Of a stretch of DNA of 64,000 nt, positions 26,800 through 34,890 are shown piece by piece. Source of the DNA: Gammaproteobacteria bacterium HGW-Gammaproteobacteria-1 (GTDB lineage: Bacteria; Pseudomonadota; Gammaproteobacteria; Thiohalomonadales; Thiohalomonadaceae); contig PGZL01000006.1 of NCBI GenBank assembly GCA_002840095.1, forward strand, positions 139,241 to 203,240, written 5' to 3'. How positions within the stretch are numbered: position 1 is the stretch's first letter; every line of letters begins with the position of its first letter. Below the pieces are notes generated by a model, which searched no databases, was not told the DNA's origin, and saw nothing but the letters and a program-made list of their open reading frames with translations. A program made the translations under genes and the position numbers.

Positions 26800-27438
26800 T
26801 CAGAGTTGGCGTGGGACAGTTGTCAGGGTGGGATCGAACATGCGCTCTTCACGGCAAGGCTGTTCCAATACCCGTTGCGCGCCCATGGCACGCAGACGTG
26901 TTTTGATTGATTCTGCCTGTCGGCGGTCGGTCAGCGCCGGATGCGCGGTAATGCGCAGTTCGTGGGCGACGCCGCTGTCGATGAGTAGCCGGGCGCTCTC
27001 CCACGCGGACTCGCCACTCCCTTCCGCCCCGGTGAGGGCGGGGTAGTTTTCCGGCAGGGCCTTGACGTCCAGTCCGACCCAGTCGAGCTTGGGCAGCAGG
27101 GCGGCCAGCCGTCGCGGGTAGATGCCTGCGGTGTGCAGCCCCACTTTGAATCCCAGTTCTTTCACCTCATCGACGGTCGCCTCCAGCGCCGGCTGGAGGG
27201 TCGGCTCGCCGCCGGAAAAGACCACTGCGTCCAGCAGGCCGCGGCGCCCTTCGAGAAACCGGATGACCTCGTTCCAAGGAATGGTGGTCTCGCCCCCCGG
27301 GGGCAGCAGCTCTGGGTTGTGGCAGTAGCGGCATCGCCAGGGGCAACCCTGGCAGAACACCACCGCCGCCAGCTCGCCCGGATAGTCGATGGTGGTGAGG
27401 GGGGTGAGCCCTCCCACCCTCAGCTCAGCGCGCCCCAT
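26800..27438 (-). CDS. nrdG: NrdG, class III ribonucleotide reductase activase
   Basis: This radical SAM protein makes the glycyl radical on NrdD under anaerobic conditions. The 212-residue protein has the motif CPWRCRYC and FSGGEPTLQ and is of the pyruvate-formate-lyase-activase-like type found with this group of NrdD. Its start overlaps the end of the small nrdD C-terminal gene by 14 bp. Confidence 0.93.
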   Translation of the reverse strand: MGRAELRVGGLTPLTTIDYPGELAAVVFCQGCPWRCRYCHNPELLPPGGETTIPWNEVIRFLEGRRGLLDAVVFSGGEPTLQPALEATVDEVKELGFKVGLHTAGIYPRRLAALLPKLDWVGLDVKALPENYPALTGAEGSGESAWESARLLIDSGVAHELRITAHPALTDRRQAESIKTRLRAMGAQRVLEQPCREERMFDPTLTTVPRQL

Positions 27439-27589
27439 GCGGCTCCTCGAAGAAGCGGCGCTCGGCGTGTTCCGACTGCTTGCCGGGGTTCCAGGCGGAG
27501 ACCGGGCGGTGGTAGCCCATCACCCGGGTCCAGACCTCGCAGCGGGTGCGTTCTTCGGGTTTCAGTTCGATGTGTTCAGCGGCAGACAT
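27425..27589 (-). CDS. Separate glycyl-radical tail of class III reductase (NrdD C-terminus)
   Basis: This 54-residue gene starts at the ATG at 27589, inside the last codons of nrdD, with an AAAAGGAG ribosome binding site. It reads RTRCEVWTRVMGYHRPVSAW in the middle, followed by NPGKQSEHAERR. This matches the C-terminal tail of NrdD, where RVxGY holds the radical glycine (G25 here) and NxGK follows. The main nrdD gene stops just before this tail, so the glycyl-radical part is made as a separate polypeptide in another frame. Its own ribosome binding site and the tight overlap with nrdG argue for a true gene rather than a sequencing slip. Confidence 0.8.
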   Translation of the reverse strand: MSAAEHIELKPEERTRCEVWTRVMGYHRPVSAWNPGKQSEHAERRFFEEPHGAR

Positions 27590-29657
27590 GCGCGTTCTCC
27601 TTTTGTTTGCGGGTGATCAATTCCTCGTCGCAGCGGGGGCAGTATTCGTGCTCACCGCTCAGGTAGCCGTGCACCGGACAGATGGAAAAGGTGGGTGTCA
27701 CGGTGATGTAGGGCAGGCGGAAGTTTTCCAGGGCGCGGCGCACCAGGTGGCGGCAGGCATCGATGCTGGAGAGGCGCTCGCCCATGTAGAGGTGTAGCAC
27801 CGTGCCGCCGGTGTACTTCGCCTGTAATGCCTCCTGGCGTTCCAGCGCCTCGAAGGGGTCGTCGGTGAAGCCGGCCGGGAGCTGGGAGGAGTTGGTGTAG
27901 TAGGGCCGCTCCGGCGTGCCCGACTGGAGGATGCCGGGGAAACGCTTGCGATCCTCCTTGGCGAAGCGGTAGGTGGTGCCTTCCGCCGGGGTGGCCTCCA
28001 GATTGTACATATGCCCGGTCTGTTCCTGGAACGCGGTCATGCGGGCGCGGATGTGATCGAGCAGGCGCAGGGCGAAGGCGTGGCCCCGCGGCGTGGTGAT
28101 GTCCTCGGCGTCGCCGCTGAAGTTGCGGATCATCTCGTGAATGCCGTTCACGCCGAGGGTGGAGAAGTGGTTGCGCAGGGTACCGAGGTAGCGCTTGGTG
28201 TAGGGAAAGAGCCCGGCGTCCATGTGGCGCTGGATCACCTTGCGCTTGATCTCCAGGCTGTCGCGGCCCAGCTCCAGCAGGCGGTCGAGCGCCCGGTAGA
28301 GGTCTGCCTCGTCGCCCCGGTGCCGGTAGCCCAGACGGGCGCAGTTCACCGTCACCACCCCCAGCGAGCCGGTCTGCTCGGCCGAGCCGAACAGGCCGTT
28401 GCCGCGCTTGAGCAACTCGCGCAGATCGAGCTGCAGGCGACAGCACATGGAGCGCACCATGTTGGGCGAAAGCTCGGAGTTGACGAAGTTCTGGAAGTAG
28501 GGAAGACCATACTTGGCGGTCATGGCGAACAGCCGCTCGGCGTTCTCGCTCTCCCAGGGGAAATCCGGGGTGATGTTGTAGGTGGGGATGGGAAAGGTGA
28601 AGACCCTTCCCTTGGCATCACCCTCGGTCATCACCTCGATGTAGGCGCGGTTGATGAGGTCCATCTCTACCTGCAGATCGCCGTAGGTGAACGGCATTTC
28701 CTCACCGCCGATCACCGGCACCTGTTCGCGCAGGTCCTCCGGGCAGACCCAGTCGAAGGTGAGATTGGTGAAGGGGGTCTGGGTACCCCAGCGGGAGGGG
28801 ACGTTCAGATTGTAGATCAGTTCCTGGATGTACTGGCGTACCTGCGCGTAGCTCAGCCCGTCCTTGCGTACGAAGGGCGCCATGTATGTGTCGAAGGAAC
28901 TGAAGGCCTGGGCCCCCGCCCACTCGTTCTGCAGCGTACCGAGGAAGTTGACGATCTGCCCCACGGCGCTGGACATGTGGCGCGGCGGCCCCGCCTCCAC
29001 CTTGCCGGGTACGCCGTTCAGTCCCTCGTGCAACAAGGTGCGCAGGGACCAGCCAGCGCAGTAGCCGGAGAGCATGTCGAGGTCGTGGATATGGATGTCT
29101 CCATCGCGGTGGGCCTGGCCGATCTCCGGCGGGTAGACGTGGTTCAGCCAGTAGTTGGCGATCATCTTACCGGCGCTGTTGAGGATCAGGCCGCCCAGCG
29201 AGTAGCCCTGATTGGCGTTGGCGGCCACCCGCCAATCCTCCCGCTCCAGGTATTCGTTCACCGCCTGCGAGACGTCCACTAGGGTCCTGCGATCCTGGCG
29301 CAGGCGCGCGTGCTGCTCGCGGTAGACGATGTAGGCGCGGGCGGTCTTCAGATGGTTGGCGCTGATCAACACCTGCTCGACGATGTTCTGGATGCGCTCG
29401 ATGTCGGGGGCTTCGATGCGGGCGTGGGCCAGTACCTTAAGTACCTGGGCGGTGAGCAGGGCCGCCTCGGGCGCATCGAACTCGCTGCTGGCGCGGCCGG
29501 CCTTGAGGATGGCCGCCTCGATGCGCTTGGCATCGAAGGGCGCGCTGGCGCCATCGCGCTTACGCACTGTGACGGGCGTGCCGGTGCGCGGCGGGAAGAG
29601 AGGAGTGGCGGTGACGGCGGAACTTGCCGCCGGCGGAACGGGGATTTCAGTGTGCAT
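27576..29657 (-). CDS. nrdD: NrdD, class III (anaerobic) ribonucleotide reductase, lacking its glycyl-radical tail
   Basis: NrdD reduces ribonucleoside triphosphates without oxygen. I start it at the ATG at 29657, which has a GGGAGG site, giving 693 residues. An ATP-cone (RKRDGASAPFDAKRIEAAIL to RAYIVYREQHARLRQDRRT) opens the protein, and the catalytic barrel follows. Near the end a zinc site is visible (CPVHGY and CPRC), but the protein ends at ENAHVCR without the RVxGY glycyl-radical motif, which is encoded by the next small gene. It is the first gene after the cobalamin riboswitch. Confidence 0.94.
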   Translation of the reverse strand: MHTEIPVPPAASSAVTATPLFPPRTGTPVTVRKRDGASAPFDAKRIEAAILKAGRASSEFDAPEAALLTAQVLKVLAHARIEAPDIERIQNIVEQVLISANHLKTARAYIVYREQHARLRQDRRTLVDVSQAVNEYLEREDWRVAANANQGYSLGGLILNSAGKMIANYWLNHVYPPEIGQAHRDGDIHIHDLDMLSGYCAGWSLRTLLHEGLNGVPGKVEAGPPRHMSSAVGQIVNFLGTLQNEWAGAQAFSSFDTYMAPFVRKDGLSYAQVRQYIQELIYNLNVPSRWGTQTPFTNLTFDWVCPEDLREQVPVIGGEEMPFTYGDLQVEMDLINRAYIEVMTEGDAKGRVFTFPIPTYNITPDFPWESENAERLFAMTAKYGLPYFQNFVNSELSPNMVRSMCCRLQLDLRELLKRGNGLFGSAEQTGSLGVVTVNCARLGYRHRGDEADLYRALDRLLELGRDSLEIKRKVIQRHMDAGLFPYTKRYLGTLRNHFSTLGVNGIHEMIRNFSGDAEDITTPRGHAFALRLLDHIRARMTAFQEQTGHMYNLEATPAEGTTYRFAKEDRKRFPGILQSGTPERPYYTNSSQLPAGFTDDPFEALERQEALQAKYTGGTVLHLYMGERLSSIDACRHLVRRALENFRLPYITVTPTFSICPVHGYLSGEHEYCPRCDEELITRKQKENAHVCR

Positions 29658-29786
29658 GGCGCCTCCCAGGTCAATTTGGTCCGGTCGGGCCATCGATCAA
29701 GTTCAGGGGCGAGGGACCGGACGATAAGGCCGGAAGGACGCGCCCCCGAGACCTTTGACGCGAAGGCTCGGGTAGTGCCCGTTCGG

Positions 29787-29948
29787 GGAGGCTGTCGGAT
29801 TATGGATGCTCCTACTGCGCCGGCGGGAGAGCGGCCCAAATTTCCCCGATTTCTCGTTGCGTAGGCTCACTATGCGCCTCGAAATCGTGAAAATTTGTTC
29901 TCGCTCTCCCACCGTGCTCGCTACGGGCACCATAACCCGACAGCCTCC
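29787..29948. repeat. 162-bp near-palindrome between riboswitch and nrdD
   Basis: The two halves are about 80 bases each and are reverse complements with scattered mismatches. GGAGGCTGTCGG at 29787-29798 pairs perfectly with CCGACAGCCTCC at 29937-29948; GGGAGAGCG pairs with CGCTCTCCC, AAATTT with AAATTT and CGATTTC with GAAATCG further in, with almost no loop. The transcript would fold into a very long hairpin immediately upstream of the nrdD start. It may be the expression platform of the riboswitch, or a MITE-like insertion. Confidence 0.75.
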
Positions 29949-29962
29949 CAGCCACGGGTCGC

Positions 29963-30165
29963 TCCTCGGCAGGTATTCGGACTCGGGGGCGCGCTCTTGC
30001 GAGCACCTACGGCCGCGGCTTCCCACCCCCCCTTTGTGATCAGGCGGGCAGTGCCTGGTGACTGACACCTGGCGGCCTTCGTTCCCCCACACCGCTGCGC
30101 GACAGTTCCGGATTCACACCGGATTCCCTGTTATCGCAACCACAAGATTTAGTGGGTGCACCGAA
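29963..30165 (-). ncRNA. Cobalamin (B12) riboswitch upstream of nrdD
   Basis: On the minus strand the leader contains the conserved core AGGGAATCCGGTGTGAATCC, continued by GG (about 30109-30130), as in cobalamin riboswitches. Further 3' are a GC-rich stem region, then CCGAGTCCGAATACCTGCC (about 29968-29986), matching the family's closing GAxACCTGCC element. Boundaries are approximate. With B12 bound it should lower expression of the downstream B12-independent reductases, a logic known for the nrdABS operon of Streptomyces coelicolor. This implies that the genome also encodes a B12-dependent class II enzyme. Confidence 0.88.
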
Positions 30166-30221
30166 GATGGGCCACAAGATAGCGATAAGCGGCGGTCATG
30201 GCAAGGGCGAAATACAACCGC

Positions 30222-31136
30222 TCATTCGGTCGGCAACACTCCTTCCAGGCGCTCGAAACAGTCCGTCCGCGCGCCATCGATGAACGCTTCCAGATAGGCA
30301 AGTTCCTGTTCTTCGCGGCGTACGGCGGCATAGAGGGTGCTCCAGAGGCCGTGTTCGCCGAGTGGTCTGGCGAGCACCTGGCCGGCGACGACGGCCTGGC
30401 TGGCGGCCCATTGCGGCAGGGCGGCGAGGCCCCGGCCGCTGGCGACCAGTTGCAGGATCATCACGGTCAGCTCGCTGGAGCGCCGTTCGACGGCGACGCC
30501 GGCGGGGTCGAGAAAGCGGCGGAACAGGTCGAGGCGGGTGGTATCCACCGGGTAGGTGATGAGGGTCTCGTCGGCGAGGTCCTGCGGTGCGATCCAGTTA
30601 CGCGCCGCCAGGCGGTGACGTGGCGGCAGCAGCAGCAGGTTCTGGTAGCGGAACAGCGGGCGATAGGTGATTGCCGCGTTGTCGTCGGGGTCGGCGGTGA
30701 CGACCAGATCGACCTCGTTTTGGGCGAGGGCCGCCAGCGGCTCGAAGCTGTGGGCCATGGAGATGTCCAGGGTCACCCGCGGCCATTGGTGGCGATAGTC
30801 TTCCAGCACTGGCATCAGCCAGTCGAAGCAACTGTGGCACTCCACGGCGAGGTGTAGCCGTCCGCCCTGGCCGCCGCGGATATGGCCGAGGTCGCGCTTG
30901 GCCTGGCGGATCAGCGGCAGTACCTCGTCAGCTAGGGTCAGCAGTCGCTCCCCGGCGGCGGTGAAGCGGGGCGGCCGGCTCTTGCGTTCGAAAAGCGTTA
31001 CCTCCAGCCGTTCTTCCAGCTCCTTGAGCTGGTGTGAAAGGGCTGATTGGGTCAGGTGCAGCCGCTCTGCGGCGCGTGCCAGATTGCCGCTATCGCGCAG
31101 GGCGGTAAGGCTGTGGAGGTGGTGCAGCTTTATCAT
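30222..31136 (-). CDS. metR: MetR, LysR-type regulator of methionine genes
   Basis: This 304-residue LysR-family activator has an N-terminal helix-turn-helix (LHSLTALRDSGNLARAAERLHLTQSALSHQLKELE) and a substrate-binding domain that in MetR senses homocysteine. It is divergent from metE with 100 bp between them, the classical arrangement, so it probably controls metE and itself. Confidence 0.9.
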   Translation of the reverse strand: MIKLHHLHSLTALRDSGNLARAAERLHLTQSALSHQLKELEERLEVTLFERKSRPPRFTAAGERLLTLADEVLPLIRQAKRDLGHIRGGQGGRLHLAVECHSCFDWLMPVLEDYRHQWPRVTLDISMAHSFEPLAALAQNEVDLVVTADPDDNAAITYRPLFRYQNLLLLPPRHRLAARNWIAPQDLADETLITYPVDTTRLDLFRRFLDPAGVAVERRSSELTVMILQLVASGRGLAALPQWAASQAVVAGQVLARPLGEHGLWSTLYAAVRREEQELAYLEAFIDGARTDCFERLEGVLPTE

Positions 31137-31236
31137 GAAAAAATCTCAAGTTAAATTCAAAAATTCATCGTTTGATTCATTTTAGCCCGCTCTCCAGACT
31201 AGGCGCAAACCGAATAACTGGAGAAGGAGTATCCCT
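31137..31236. promoter_or_regulatory. Divergent metR-metE promoter region
   Basis: This AT-rich 100-bp spacer has repeated TTCA/TGAA half-sites (around 31151-31182), the building block of MetR boxes (TGAA-N5-TTCA). No exact full-length box is present: the best candidate, beginning TGAAAAAATCTCA inside the metR start, has one mismatch. A GGAG site precedes metE. Confidence 0.5.
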
Positions 31237-33528
31237 ATGTGTGTCGCCCATTCCCTTGGTTTCCCCCGTATCGGTCATCGCCGCGAGCTGAAGTGGGCGC
31301 TGGAGTCCTACTGGAAGGGGGAGTCCGATCGAACCGCCCTGTTGGGAACCGCACGGCAGTTACGTGAGCGTCACTGGCGGCTTCAGCAGGAGGCGGGCCT
31401 GGACCATGTTCCGGTGGGGGATTTCTCGCTCTATGACCATGTTCTGGATCACAGTGTGATGTTCGGTGCGGTGCCGCCGCGCTTCGGTCAGGTGGAAGGG
31501 GCTGTCGATCTGGACACCTATTTCCGCATGGCCCGCGGACGCGCACCGAGCGGCGAGCCGACCCATGCCTGCGAGATGACCAAGTGGTTCGACACCAACT
31601 ACCACTACATCGTCCCGGAGCTGTACCGGGGCCAGACCTTCCACCTCGCCTCCAGCAAGCTGTTCGACGAGGTGACCGAAGCACAGGCGCTGGGGCTGAC
31701 CCCGCGCCCCGTGATTATCGGGCCGCTCACCTGGTTGTGGCTGGGCAAGGTCAAGGGTGAGGAGTTCGAGCGCCTCGATTTGCTCAATGCCCTGCTGCCA
31801 GTCTATGGCGATATCCTCTCCCGTCTGAAGGCGCAGGGGGTGGAGTGGGTACAGATCGACGAGCCGATCCTCGTCCTCGATCTGCCTTATCCCTGGAAGC
31901 GCGCCTTCGAGTCGGTCTACACCCGGCTCGGGGGCAATCGGCCAAACCTGCTGCTTACCACCTATTTCGGCGCGCTGGAGGACAATCTCAAACTCGCATG
32001 CCAATTACCCGTGGACGGGCTGCACGTGGACCTGATACGGGCATCCGAGCAACTGCAACAGGCGGTGGACTGGCTGCCTGGGCACAAGGTTCTCTCCGCT
32101 GGTGTCGTCGATGGTCGCAACATCTGGCGTAGCGACCTGTCACAAAAACTCGACCTTCTCGAGCCTCTGAATGAGCGCCTCGGCGACCGGCTCTGGCTTG
32201 CCCCCTCCTGTTCGCTACTGCACGTGCCGGTGGACCTGGACGGCGAAGAGCAGTTGGATGCGGAGCTGCGCGGCTGGCTCGCCTTCGCGGTGCAGAAGCT
32301 GGACGAGTTGCGCATCTTGCGGCGGGCCCTGGATCAGGGACGCGGCGCGGTGGCGGCGGAGCTGGCGGCCAGTGCGGCGGCGGTGGCGTCGCGTGGTAGC
32401 TCTGGGCGGTTGCACCGTCCCGATGTGCGCGCCCGCGTGGCGGCCATCGATGAGTCGATGGAGCGCCGCCGCGGCCCCTATCCGATCCGCGCCGAGGCCC
32501 ACAGGCAGCGCTTCCGCCTGCCGCCGTTTCCCACCACCACCATCGGCTCGTTCCCGCAGACCGCGGAGATTCGTGCTGCCCGCCGCGACTTCAAGGTCGG
32601 GCGTATCGACGCCGTCACCTACGAAGGCCTTATGCGCGAGCAGATCGCCCATGTCGTGCAGAAGCAGGAGGAGTACGGTCTCGACGTGCTGGTCCACGGC
32701 GAGCCCGAGCGCAACGACATGGTGGAGTACTTCGGCGAGCAGATGGACGGTTTCGCCTTCACCGCCAGCGGCTGGGTGCAGTCCTACGGCTCGCGTTGCG
32801 TCAAGCCGCCGCTGCTCTACGGCGACGTGGCGCGACCGGAGCCGATGACGGTGGCGTGGGTGCGTTATGCGCAGTCGCTGACGGACAGACCGATGAAGGG
32901 CATGCTCACCGGGCCGGTGACGATCCTGAACTGGTCCTTCGTGCGCGACGACCAGCCGCGCGCCGACACCTGCAGGCAGCTGGCGCTGGCGATCCGCGAC
33001 GAGGTGCTGGACCTGGAGCGGGCCGGGATCGGCATCATCCAGATCGACGAGGCCGCGCTGCGCGAGGGTTTGCCGCTGCGTAAGGGGCAGTGGAAAGGTT
33101 ATCTGGACTGGGCGGTCGGTGCTTTCAGGCTCGCTGCCAACGGTGTGCGCAACGAGACTCAGATCCACACCCATATGTGCTACTCGGAGTTCAACGACAT
33201 CATCGAGTCCATCACCGCGATGGATGCCGATGTGATCACCATCGAGACCGCGCGCTCGGATATGGAGCTGCTCGACGTATTCAAGGAGTTCCACTACCCG
33301 AACGAGATCGGCCCCGGCGTCTACGACATCCACTCGCCCAACGTACCGGAGGTTGGGCAGATGGTGCGGCTGATGGAGTTGGCCGACAAGCGTATCCCAG
33401 CCGAACGGCTGTGGGTCAACCCCGATTGCGGCCTGAAGACCCGCGGCTGGCCCGAGGTGGAGGCGGCCCTGCGCAACATGGTGGAGGTGGCTCGCCAGCT
33501 GCGTGAGGGGAGTGTCGCCGTGGGCTGA
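31237..33528 (+). CDS. metE: MetE, B12-independent methionine synthase
   Basis: MetE moves a methyl group from 5-methyltetrahydropteroyltriglutamate to homocysteine without cobalamin. The 763-residue protein has the usual two-barrel structure: the N-terminal [17 protein letters not shown] start and, in the C-terminal catalytic barrel, the zinc ligands HTHMCYSEF and NPDCGLKTR, and [14 protein letters not shown] ribosome binding site precedes the ATG. Together with the neighbouring riboswitch-controlled reductases it makes this segment a B12-independent fallback set. Confidence 0.97.
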   Translation: MCVAHSLGFPRIGHRRELKWALESYWKGESDRTALLGTARQLRERHWRLQQEAGLDHVPVGDFSLYDHVLDHSVMFGAVPPRFGQVEGAVDLDTYFRMARGRAPSGEPTHACEMTKWFDTNYHYIVPELYRGQTFHLASSKLFDEVTEAQALGLTPRPVIIGPLTWLWLGKVKGEEFERLDLLNALLPVYGDILSRLKAQGVEWVQIDEPILVLDLPYPWKRAFESVYTRLGGNRPNLLLTTYFGALEDNLKLACQLPVDGLHVDLIRASEQLQQAVDWLPGHKVLSAGVVDGRNIWRSDLSQKLDLLEPLNERLGDRLWLAPSCSLLHVPVDLDGEEQLDAELRGWLAFAVQKLDELRILRRALDQGRGAVAAELAASAAAVASRGSSGRLHRPDVRARVAAIDESMERRRGPYPIRAEAHRQRFRLPPFPTTTIGSFPQTAEIRAARRDFKVGRIDAVTYEGLMREQIAHVVQKQEEYGLDVLVHGEPERNDMVEYFGEQMDGFAFTASGWVQSYGSRCVKPPLLYGDVARPEPMTVAWVRYAQSLTDRPMKGMLTGPVTILNWSFVRDDQPRADTCRQLALAIRDEVLDLERAGIGIIQIDEAALREGLPLRKGQWKGYLDWAVGAFRLAANGVRNETQIHTHMCYSEFNDIIESITAMDADVITIETARSDMELLDVFKEFHYPNEIGPGVYDIHSPNVPEVGQMVRLMELADKRIPAERLWVNPDCGLKTRGWPEVEAALRNMVEVARQLREGSVAVG

Positions 33529-33702
33529 ATCAGCGGTGAAAAAAACGCGGGCAGGCGTCCACAACATCCCTTGGGGTAACTTGATGAAGGTAAACTCCTT
33601 TCTTCAGGTTCCCTAGAGATATTCTAAGTTGTCTTACTACTGCCATAAACCCTTACTTATGAGGTAGAATCGCCCGGTCAACAATTGCTACGTCAGCACG
33701 TC

Positions 33703-34878
33703 ATGTCTGGAAAGAATAATAAAAATTCCCGGCATGCACTCGACCCACATCGTGTGGGATGTATCCGGCTGGCCCGTGCCCTGGAGCTGCGCCCTCGGGC
33801 GTTTGAGCGAATGGTGCGGGAGATGGAGGTTTCGCCGACATTTGTGGCAGTGAGGCCCTATGTGCATGTGGGACAGGTGATGGAGACAACCCTTGCCGCC
33901 AGCGGCAGGGTTGACCGTGGGCGCATGCTGCCCATAGCCTGGTTCGACGGGGCTGGGGCGTTTCGGTACACCTCCGAGTTTTTTACCCGGCATTACGGTT
34001 TTGAGACAGAGGCGTTGTCCAGCCTCGGCCCAGCCGTGGGAAGCCTCCTGCAACAGATGCGGGCGATAAACAGCCGCAATCTACTCACCACCAGCCTGCT
34101 GCGTTCCCTGGTACGATTGCAGCGGGATTTTCTTGAAACCCGCGATCCGCTCGCGCTCGAGACGCTGGCATTGGACGAGCTTGCCGCCGACATCAACGCC
34201 GATCCGCTGTGCCCGATCACGGCAGACGCCAGCCGCCTGTCGCGCCTGATGCGCCACCTGACGCTTGGTTTGGCGGACGGTGAGATGGTAATGGCGCCCA
34301 CCTTATGCCCGCGCCCGCGCGAATTGCACCGGCGCTACGTGGACAGTGTGGTCCGCGCCGAACAGGCGGCTCTGCTTGAGCATGCCGACACGGGCGCTCT
34401 CAGCGATGACGCAATCGCGATGGAGGTACAGGAGCGTTACGGCATGGTGCTGTCCCGGCGTACAGTGGCCAACGTCCGCCGTGATTTGGGTATCCCCTGC
34501 AGCCGCGGACGGGGGGCGAATGATGGATATCTGGGGGCAACCCACGGGTTCAGCCCATTGCAGCTACTGGCACGCGAGGTGGTGCGTACGGCGGCGCCGG
34601 CAGTGGGCGGCGTCTACGAACTACATGCCCGCGGTCCCGACGCCCGGCGGGCTGGCGTCATCTACATTGGCAGCGCCGGTGACCTGCGCAAGCGGTTGAT
34701 GGACCATCTGCGCGGCACCGGTACCAACACCTGCCTGGCGGCCCATGTCGCCGAAGGCCGGGTGTGGTTCCGCTATCGGCCCGTGGTTCATCGCTGGCGC
34801 GAGACCGAGCGGCAGGTGTACCGGGCATTTAGGGAAAGTTTCGGCGACCGGCCGGCCTGCAACCGGATGAGCCCCTGA
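33703..34878 (+). CDS. RpoN DNA-binding domain fused to a GIY-YIG nuclease-like domain
   Basis: This 391-residue protein starts at the ATG at 33703. Residues about 120-270 resemble the C-terminal DNA-binding half of sigma-54: INSRNLLTTSLLRSLVRLQR, LSDDAIAMEVQERYGMVLSR and the RpoN-box-like SRRTVANVRRDLGIPCSRGR. The sigma-54 N-terminal activator and core-binding parts are missing. Residues about 303-388 form a GIY-YIG domain: GVYEL, then VIYIGSAGDLRKRLMDHL with its arginine, and a late ETE...PACN with the expected glutamate. I know of no characterised protein with this combination. A sequence-specific DNA endonuclease or a regulator with a DNA-cutting arm are both possible. Confidence 0.8.
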   Translation: MSGKNNKNSRHALDPHRVGCIRLARALELRPRAFERMVREMEVSPTFVAVRPYVHVGQVMETTLAASGRVDRGRMLPIAWFDGAGAFRYTSEFFTRHYGFETEALSSLGPAVGSLLQQMRAINSRNLLTTSLLRSLVRLQRDFLETRDPLALETLALDELAADINADPLCPITADASRLSRLMRHLTLGLADGEMVMAPTLCPRPRELHRRYVDSVVRAEQAALLEHADTGALSDDAIAMEVQERYGMVLSRRTVANVRRDLGIPCSRGRGANDGYLGATHGFSPLQLLAREVVRTAAPAVGGVYELHARGPDARRAGVIYIGSAGDLRKRLMDHLRGTGTNTCLAAHVAEGRVWFRYRPVVHRWRETERQVYRAFRESFGDRPACNRMSP

Positions 34879-34890
34879 CAGGGAGGGACG

